Source: Rathayibacter sp. VKM Ac-2856 (GTDB taxonomy: Bacteria > Actinomycetota > Actinomycetes > Actinomycetales > Microbacteriaceae). From it: DNA of 64,000 bases. The position numbers were made by a program, and so were the translations under genes. Shown one piece after another: positions 58,764 to 64,000 of this stretch. The stretch covers positions 310,001-374,000 of the forward strand of contig NZ_JABMLF010000006.1 of NCBI RefSeq assembly GCF_013205055.1, read 5' to 3'. How positions within the stretch are numbered: the stretch's first letter is position 1; each line of letters opens with the position of its first letter. Under the pieces are notes generated by a model. The model was not told the origin of the DNA. It made no database searches and was given only the letters and a program-made list of their open reading frames with translations.

Positions 58764-61201
58764 GCGAGGCCACTCCCGCGGAGCGCTTCGCCGCGTTCCG
58801 CACACGACAGGGCCACGCGAGGGTCGAGGCGTTCCGCTCGACCCTCGCGTTCGACCTGGACCCCTTCCAGTACGAGGCGTGCAGCGCGCTCGACGACGGC
58901 CGCAGCGTCCTCGTCGCCGCGCCCACCGGCGCGGGCAAGACCGCCGTCGCCGAGTTCGCCATCCACCTGGCGATGCAGGACCCGAACGCCAAGGTCTTCT
59001 ACACGACGCCGATGAAGGCGCTGAGCAATCAGAAGTTCCAGGAGTTCGTCGAGGACTACGGAGCGTCCGAGGTCGGCCTGCTGACCGGCGACTCGAACGT
59101 CAACGCGCGCGCCCGGGTCGTCGTCATGACGACCGAGGTGCTGCGGAACATGCTCTACGCGGACTCCGATCTGCTCCGCGACCTCGCCTACGTCGTGATG
59201 GACGAGGTGCACTACCTGGCCGACCGCTTCCGCGGCGCCGTCTGGGAGGAGGTCATCATCCACCTCCCGCAGTCGGTGCGGCTGGTGTCCCTGAGCGCCA
59301 CCGTGTCCAACGCGGAGGAGTTCGGCGACTGGCTGCAGACCGTCCGCGGCGAGACCGAGGTCATCGTCTCGGAGGAGCGCCCGGTGCCGCTCGACCAGCA
59401 CGTCCTCGTGGGCGGCAAGCTGGTCGACCTCTTCGACTCGTCCGGGCGCGCGGCGACCAACCGGGTGAACCCGGAGCTCGCCCGCCTCGCGCAGGGCGGC
59501 ACGCGCGTCGAGCGCGGCGGCCGCGGCTCCGGTCGCGGACGCGGCGGTGGCGGCGGGCGCTTCCACGAGATGCGGACCGAGGACCTCGTGCCGCGCTCGG
59601 AGGTCGTCGAGATCCTGCGCGGCAAGAACCTGCTGCCCGCCATCTTCTTCGTCTTCAGCCGCAACGGCTGCGATCAGGCCGTCCGGCAGGTGCTGCGCTC
59701 GGGGGTCTCGCTCACCGAGCGGCACGAGCGCGACGAGATCCGCGCGATCGTCGAGGAGCGCTGCCGCACCATCCGCGACGAGGACCTCGCGGTGCTCGGC
59801 TACTGGGAGTGGCTCGACGGCCTGCAGCGCGGAGTCGCCGCGCACCACGCCGGGATGCTGCCCGCGTTCAAGGAGGTCGTCGAGGAGCTCTTCCTCCGCC
59901 GCCTGGTGCGCGTGGTCTTCGCCACCGAGACGCTCGCGCTGGGTATCAACATGCCGGCGCGCACGGTCGTGCTGGAGAAGCTCGAGAAGTTCAACGGCGA
60001 GTCCCGCGTGCCGATCACGCCGGGCGAGTACACCCAGCTCACCGGCCGCGCCGGGCGCCGCGGGATCGACGTCGAGGGCCACTCGGTCATCCAGTGGCGC
60101 GGCGGGATGAACCCGCAGGCCGTCGCCTCGCTCGCCTCGCGCCGCACCTACCCGCTGAACTCGAGCTTCCGCCCCAGCTACAACATGGCGGCGAACCTGA
60201 TCGACCAGTTCGGCCGGGGGCGCACCCGCGAGATCCTGGAGTCGTCGTTCGCGCAGTTCCAGGCCGACCGCTCCGTCGTCGATCTGGCGCGCCGGGTCCG
60301 GCAGCAGGAGACGTCGCTCGAGGGCTACGTCACCGCGATGCAGTGCCACCTCGGCGACTTCGGGCAGTACGCCGCGATCCGCCGCGAGATCGGCGAGCTG
60401 GAGCGCCGGGGCGCCGTCCGCGGCGAGTCCGCGTCGCACAGCGAGCGGGAGAAGCGGCAGGCGCAGCTGACCGAGCTCCGCCGGCGGATGAAGGCGCACC
60501 CGTGCCATGCCTGCTCCGATCGCGAGCAGCACGCCCGCTGGGCCGAGCGCTGGTGGAAGCTCCGCAAGGAGACCGACGAGATCGAGCGCCAGATCCGTTC
60601 GCGGACCGGCGCTGTCGCCCGCGTCTTCGACCGCATCACCGACGTGCTGATGGAGCTCGGCTACTTCCGGCGCGACGAGTCCGGCGAGCTGTCGCTCACC
60701 CCCAACGGACGCACGCTCAAGCGGATCTACGGCGAGCGCGACCTCCTCGTCGCCGAGTGCCTGCGCAAGCAGGCGTGGACGGAGCTGGACCCGGCCGGGC
60801 TGGCCGCGATGGCGTGCTGCCTGATCTACGAGCCCCGGCGCGAGGAGTGGACGCTCGGTGAGAAGTTCCTGCCGCGCGGCCACTTCCCCGAGGCGCTCGA
60901 GAAGACGCAGCTGCTCTGGGCGAAGCTCGACGACGTCGAGCGCGACCACCGGCTGCCGGGCAGCAACCCGATCTCGACGAGTCTCGCGCTGCCGATGAAC
61001 ATGTGGGCGCGCGGCATGCCGCTCGACGCCGTGCTGCGCGAATCCGACATGGCGGCCGGCGACTTCGTCCGCTGGGCCAAGCAGACCATCGACCTGCTCG
61101 ACCAGCTCTCGCTCGTCGCGGAGGGCAAGGTCGGGCGCGCGGCCCGCTCCGCGCTCGAGCTCGTCCGACACGGCATCGTCGCGTACTCGACGGTCGCATG
61201 A
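58760..61201 (+). CDS. helY: Ski2/Mtr4-like DEAD-box helicase HelY
   Basis: RNA helicase. 813 aa: PTGAGKT at residues 55-61, TTPMKALSNQKF, DEVH near 150, SLSATVSNAEEFGDW, ALGINMPARTVVLEKLEKFNG and QLTGRAGRRGID. A Gly/Arg-rich insertion (RGGRGSGRGRGGGGG) lies between the RecA domains, and the long helical C-terminus has a CxxC-type pair (HPCHACSDREQHARWAERW). GTG 58760 overlaps the tatC stop. The place after tatC is conserved in actinobacteria. Confidence 0.93.
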   Translation: MSEATPAERFAAFRTRQGHARVEAFRSTLAFDLDPFQYEACSALDDGRSVLVAAPTGAGKTAVAEFAIHLAMQDPNAKVFYTTPMKALSNQKFQEFVEDYGASEVGLLTGDSNVNARARVVVMTTEVLRNMLYADSDLLRDLAYVVMDEVHYLADRFRGAVWEEVIIHLPQSVRLVSLSATVSNAEEFGDWLQTVRGETEVIVSEERPVPLDQHVLVGGKLVDLFDSSGRAATNRVNPELARLAQGGTRVERGGRGSGRGRGGGGGRFHEMRTEDLVPRSEVVEILRGKNLLPAIFFVFSRNGCDQAVRQVLRSGVSLTERHERDEIRAIVEERCRTIRDEDLAVLGYWEWLDGLQRGVAAHHAGMLPAFKEVVEELFLRRLVRVVFATETLALGINMPARTVVLEKLEKFNGESRVPITPGEYTQLTGRAGRRGIDVEGHSVIQWRGGMNPQAVASLASRRTYPLNSSFRPSYNMAANLIDQFGRGRTREILESSFAQFQADRSVVDLARRVRQQETSLEGYVTAMQCHLGDFGQYAAIRREIGELERRGAVRGESASHSEREKRQAQLTELRRRMKAHPCHACSDREQHARWAERWWKLRKETDEIERQIRSRTGAVARVFDRITDVLMELGYFRRDESGELSLTPNGRTLKRIYGERDLLVAECLRKQAWTELDPAGLAAMACCLIYEPRREEWTLGEKFLPRGHFPEALEKTQLLWAKLDDVERDHRLPGSNPISTSLALPMNMWARGMPLDAVLRESDMAAGDFVRWAKQTIDLLDQLSLVAEGKVGRAARSALELVRHGIVAYSTVA

Positions 61202-62739
61202 GGCCGGAGATCTCGGCGCCCACCGGGCGCACGGCTCCACTGTGGCTGGCGATCCCGCTCGCGGCCCTCGGCGGGGCGGTGCTCGACCGCGGCTTCCCGG
61301 ACTCCGACGTCTGGCCGCTCGCGATCGTCGGCACCGCCGCGATCCTCTTCGCCCTGGCCGGCCGCGGCTTCTGGAGCGGCACGCTCGTGGGCCTCGTCGG
61401 CGGCGCCGTCTTCTGGGGCGTGCACATCGAGTGGCTGACCCTCTACCTCGGTCCGGTGCCCTGGGCGGCGCTGGCCGGTCTGCAGGCGATCTTCTTCGCG
61501 CTCTCCTCGGGGCTCACCGCGATGATGCTGACGCGGGGTCAGCGGGTCTGGACCGGTCCCGTCGGCCGGATGATCGGGCTGCCCGCCCTGGTCGCCGCGC
61601 TCTGGGTGGGCCGCGAGACGATCACGATCCAGTGGCCGTACGGCGGCTTCGCCTGGGGGCGCCTCGCCCTCTCGCAGTCGATGAGCCCGCTCGCGGACCT
61701 CGCCGCCTGGGTCGGCTTCTCGGGGCTGAGCTTCGTCGTCGCGTTCCTCGCGGCCGCGCTCGCGCAGGCCGTCCGGACGACCTCGGTGCCGGCCTCGGGC
61801 CGCGTCGCCGTCGTCGCCGGCTTCTCGATCGTCGCGCTCGTCTTCCCGGCCTGGCCCGCGCCGACCGACGGCACGGCCCGGATCGCCGCGGTGCAGGGCG
61901 ACTCCGACGCCGGGCTGTTCTCGCAGAGCTACCGCGGGCAGATCCTCGAGGACCACACCTCCGCGACGCTGCCGATCATCGACGAGGACGTCGACATGGT
62001 GGTCTGGCCCGAGAACGGCGTCGACATCGATCCCACCCGGAACGCGCAGTCTGCCGCCGTGCTCGACTACCTCAGCAGCCGGATGGACGCGCCCTTCATC
62101 GTCGGGACGATCACGAACCCGTCCGAGGACGTCTTCTACAACAGCTCGCTGCTCTGGAAGGCGGGGGAGGGCGCGACCCAGGTCTACGACAAGGTGCACC
62201 CGGTGCCCTTCGCCGAGTACATGCCGGACCGCGCGTTCTGGCGGATGTTCGCGCCGGACCTGGTGGACCTGGTGAGCCGCGACTACTCGATCGGCACGCG
62301 CTCGAACGTCTTCGACATCGACGGGATCCTCGCGGGCATCGCGATCTGCTTCGACATCTCGGACGACTCGCTGACGAACGCGATGGTCGACCGGGGCGCG
62401 CAGGTCGTGCTCGCGCAGACGAACAACGCCGACTTCGGGCGGACCGACGAAAGCGTGCAGCAGCTGGCGATCGCGCGGCTGCGGGCGATCGAGACGGGCC
62501 GCAGCGTGGTCAACATCTCGACGGTCGGCACCAGCGCGATCATCGCGCCGGACGGGTCGACGATCGACTCCCTGGAGTGGTTCGAGCCGGGGACCATGGT
62601 GGACGAGGTCCCGCTCGCGTCCACGGTCACGCCGGCGCTGGTCTGGACCCGGAGCCTCGGCTGGTACTTCCTCGCCGCGAGTCTCCTCGGCCTGGTCTCG
62701 TTCGTGCTGAGGACGCGAGAGCCGCGACGCCGGCGCTAG
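61198..62739 (+). CDS. lnt: Apolipoprotein N-acyltransferase
   Basis: Adds the third acyl chain to lipoproteins at the membrane. 513 aa: about eight helices surrounding a nitrilase domain with the catalytic triad Glu272 (VWPENG), Lys332 (YDKVHPVPFAEY) and Cys384 (IAICFD). All three are kept. ATG 61198 overlaps the helY stop. Last gene of the pafB-to-lnt run. Confidence 0.93.
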   Translation: MRPEISAPTGRTAPLWLAIPLAALGGAVLDRGFPDSDVWPLAIVGTAAILFALAGRGFWSGTLVGLVGGAVFWGVHIEWLTLYLGPVPWAALAGLQAIFFALSSGLTAMMLTRGQRVWTGPVGRMIGLPALVAALWVGRETITIQWPYGGFAWGRLALSQSMSPLADLAAWVGFSGLSFVVAFLAAALAQAVRTTSVPASGRVAVVAGFSIVALVFPAWPAPTDGTARIAAVQGDSDAGLFSQSYRGQILEDHTSATLPIIDEDVDMVVWPENGVDIDPTRNAQSAAVLDYLSSRMDAPFIVGTITNPSEDVFYNSSLLWKAGEGATQVYDKVHPVPFAEYMPDRAFWRMFAPDLVDLVSRDYSIGTRSNVFDIDGILAGIAICFDISDDSLTNAMVDRGAQVVLAQTNNADFGRTDESVQQLAIARLRAIETGRSVVNISTVGTSAIIAPDGSTIDSLEWFEPGTMVDEVPLASTVTPALVWTRSLGWYFLAASLLGLVSFVLRTREPRRRR

Positions 62740-62790
62740 GAGCGCGGACCTCGTCGCCCGTACCGGGAGCGCGAGCCGCGTCCGGGCGCG

Positions 62791-62836
62791 AAAAAGGGTC
62801 CGCCGGCCGGCGAGGACGCCGGCCGAGCAGGACCCT
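62791..62836 (-). terminator. Intrinsic terminator of rbpA
   Basis: AGGGTCC/GGACCCT outer stem and GCCGGCC inner arms, followed on the minus strand by five T residues (62795-62791). Sits between the converging lnt and rbpA ends and may also stop lnt transcription. Confidence 0.85.
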
Positions 62837-62842
62837 GGGGCG

Positions 62843-63208
62843 CTACGCGCCGATCTTGTGCTCTCCGCGGCGGGCGCGGAGGTAGGCGAGCCGCTCCTCG
62901 AGCAGCTCCTCGAGCTCCGCACGCGTGCGGCGCTCCAGCAGCATGTCCCAGTGGGTGCGCGGAGCCTTCTGCTCGCCACGATCGATGACGACCGGCTTCG
63001 AATCCACCAGAAGCACGGCCTCGTGGCCGCAGTTGCGGCACTCCCAGGTCTCAGGTGCTTCGGCGTCGGCCGAGAACACCATGTCGGTGTCGTGGCCGCA
63101 ATCCGAGCAGTGGTACGTGAACGTCGATCGCGGTGAGAAGACGACGCCTTCCTCGCTCTGCAGGCTCTGTGAGCCGAGCCTCATCCCGCGCAAGCTTCGA
63201 TCTGCCAT
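62843..63208 (-). CDS. rbpA: RNA polymerase-binding protein RbpA
   Basis: Actinobacterial RNA-polymerase-binding activator that stabilises the open complex with the principal sigma factor. 121 aa: the N-terminal SLRGMRLGSQSLQSEEGV, core domain with Cys34, Cys37, Cys57 and Cys60 (zinc-type), basic linker (VIDRGEQKAPRTHWDM) and sigma-interacting helix (LEELLEERLAYLRARRGEHK). ATG 63208 follows GAGAGGAG. Monocistronic. Confidence 0.96.
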   Translation of the reverse strand: MADRSLRGMRLGSQSLQSEEGVVFSPRSTFTYHCSDCGHDTDMVFSADAEAPETWECRNCGHEAVLLVDSKPVVIDRGEQKAPRTHWDMLLERRTRAELEELLEERLAYLRARRGEHKIGA

Positions 63209-63295
63209 TGTGTGGTCTCCTCTCGCTGTGCTCCGACAAGTGTCGACCGCGTACCTGGAGGTGGTCCCGGGGGGCCCGCGTTTGCCAGAGGATCG

Positions 63296-64000
63296 TCAGG
63301 TGAGCGGCCCTTTCCGTGCGCTGTCCGCGGGGTCGGCGCCGTGCTGTGCCCGCTCGTCCACGGCCGCCCGGGCGAGGTCGGTCCGGTCGGTGACGAGGCC
63401 GTCGACGCCGAGGGCCAGCAGGGCGCGCATCCGCGTCGGATCGTTGATCGTCCAGAGGTGGATCTCGGCGCCGGTGCTGCGGAGTCGCGCGAGGATGCGC
63501 GGGTCGGTGACCTGCAGACCGGCCGCGCGCTCGGGGACCTGCAGCGCGTCGATGCCGCGGAGCGCGCAGCGGACGAGCGGGGCGAAGCGCAGGTGCGCGC
63601 CGAGGAGGGCGGCGACGAATCGGGGTGCCGAGGCGGACGTCGCCACTCCGGGGAGCAGGCGAACGGCAGCACGGCGCCGCGACTCCGAGAAGGAGGTGAT
63701 CAGCACGCGGTCGCGGGCGCCGGTGGCGAGGACGGCCTCGACCACGGGGACGACGGCGCCGCGGGCCTTCACGTCGATGTTGAAGTGTGCGCCGGGGAGC
63801 CGGCGGAGCGCCTCGGCGAGGGGGAGGAGCCGCTCACCGGAGAGCGGGAGCTCGATCGCGGCGAGCTCCTCCCAGCGCGTGTCCGCGATGCGGTGGCGGA
63901 GGCCGCGGGCGTCGACGACCTCCTCGTCGTGGACGAGCACGGCGACGCCGTCGAGGGAGGCGCGCACGTCGGTCTCGAGGAGGTCAGCGCCGGCTGAGAG
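63296..64000 (-). CDS. Glycerophosphodiester phosphodiesterase family protein (5' end outside the window)
   Basis: The 3' 234 codons plus stop are visible. GADLLETDVRASLDGVAVLVHDEEV contains the metal-binding Glu, Asp and the second catalytic His, FNIDVKARG has a further family mark, and the end reads WTINDPTRMRALLALGVDGLVTDRTDL. The N-terminal HRG motif lies beyond position 64000. Hydrolyses glycerophosphodiesters to glycerol-3-phosphate and an alcohol. Confidence 0.88.
   Translation of the reverse strand, partial: LSAGADLLETDVRASLDGVAVLVHDEEVVDARGLRHRIADTRWEELAAIELPLSGERLLPLAEALRRLPGAHFNIDVKARGAVVPVVEAVLATGARDRVLITSFSESRRRAAVRLLPGVATSASAPRFVAALLGAHLRFAPLVRCALRGIDALQVPERAAGLQVTDPRILARLRSTGAEIHLWTINDPTRMRALLALGVDGLVTDRTDLARAAVDERAQHGADPADSARKGPLT

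Overview
The window is high-GC chromosomal DNA from an actinobacterium, most likely of the family Microbacteriaceae; the family is inferred from gene content and order, and I cannot name a genus. Actinobacterial markers include mycothiol ligase MshC, the RNA polymerase-binding protein RbpA, the PafB/PafC pair, the imuA'-imuB-dnaE2 mutasome under an actinobacterial SOS box, and many starts with a -10 hexamer 6-8 bases before the start codon (leaderless transcripts). No rRNA, CRISPR array, prophage or insertion sequence was found. There is one tRNA gene, tRNA-Leu(GAG).

Layout. 1-3.1 kb: end of a SURF1-77aa-DUF3099 operon, fabG, and a satD/membrane-protein pair behind a direct repeat. 3.1-7.7 kb: serB, the divergent glgC/glgA pair, an ABC ATPase and ribosomal protein L31 type B. 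7.7-8.6 kb: a non-coding block with a 103-bp tandem repeat and REP-like elements. 8.6-19.8 kb: housekeeping genes including a trehalose synthase, an exonuclease, a glycosyltransferase, a sirtuin, an RNA methyltransferase and a D,D-carboxypeptidase. 19.9-28.4 kb: an SF2 helicase and glgX-treY-treZ. 28.5-34.9 kb: the SOS mutasome operon with an unknown fourth gene. 35-40.6 kb: a GH3 enzyme, a divergent ProB-like kinase, small proteins and a flavin monooxygenase.

40.6-47.3 kb is the most accessory-looking stretch. It has a regulator/nucleotidyltransferase pair whose second gene is frameshifted, a REP cluster, a regulated GH2 enzyme, a chloramphenicol-phosphotransferase-like kinase behind a 21-codon upstream ORF, a second regulator/nucleotidyltransferase pair, and the 3' end of tRNA-Leu. 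47.4-63.2 kb is conserved actinobacterial backbone: an M20 hydrolase, uppP-mshC, PAC2, HAD-trmI, FKBP, pafB-pafC-tatA-tatC-helY-lnt and rbpA. The Pup-proteasome genes that lie between trmI and pafB in mycobacteria are absent. The window ends inside a GDPD gene.

How the genes work together. glgC and glgA make glycogen (or a maltosyl precursor), glgX debranches it, treY and treZ release trehalose from it, and treS interconverts maltose and trehalose, so most of a glycogen-trehalose cycle lies within 24 kb. imuA'-imuB-dnaE2 and pafBC are two arms of the actinobacterial DNA-damage response. A REP-like family of about 15 copies recurs at six intergenic loci, each next to the 3' end of a gene.
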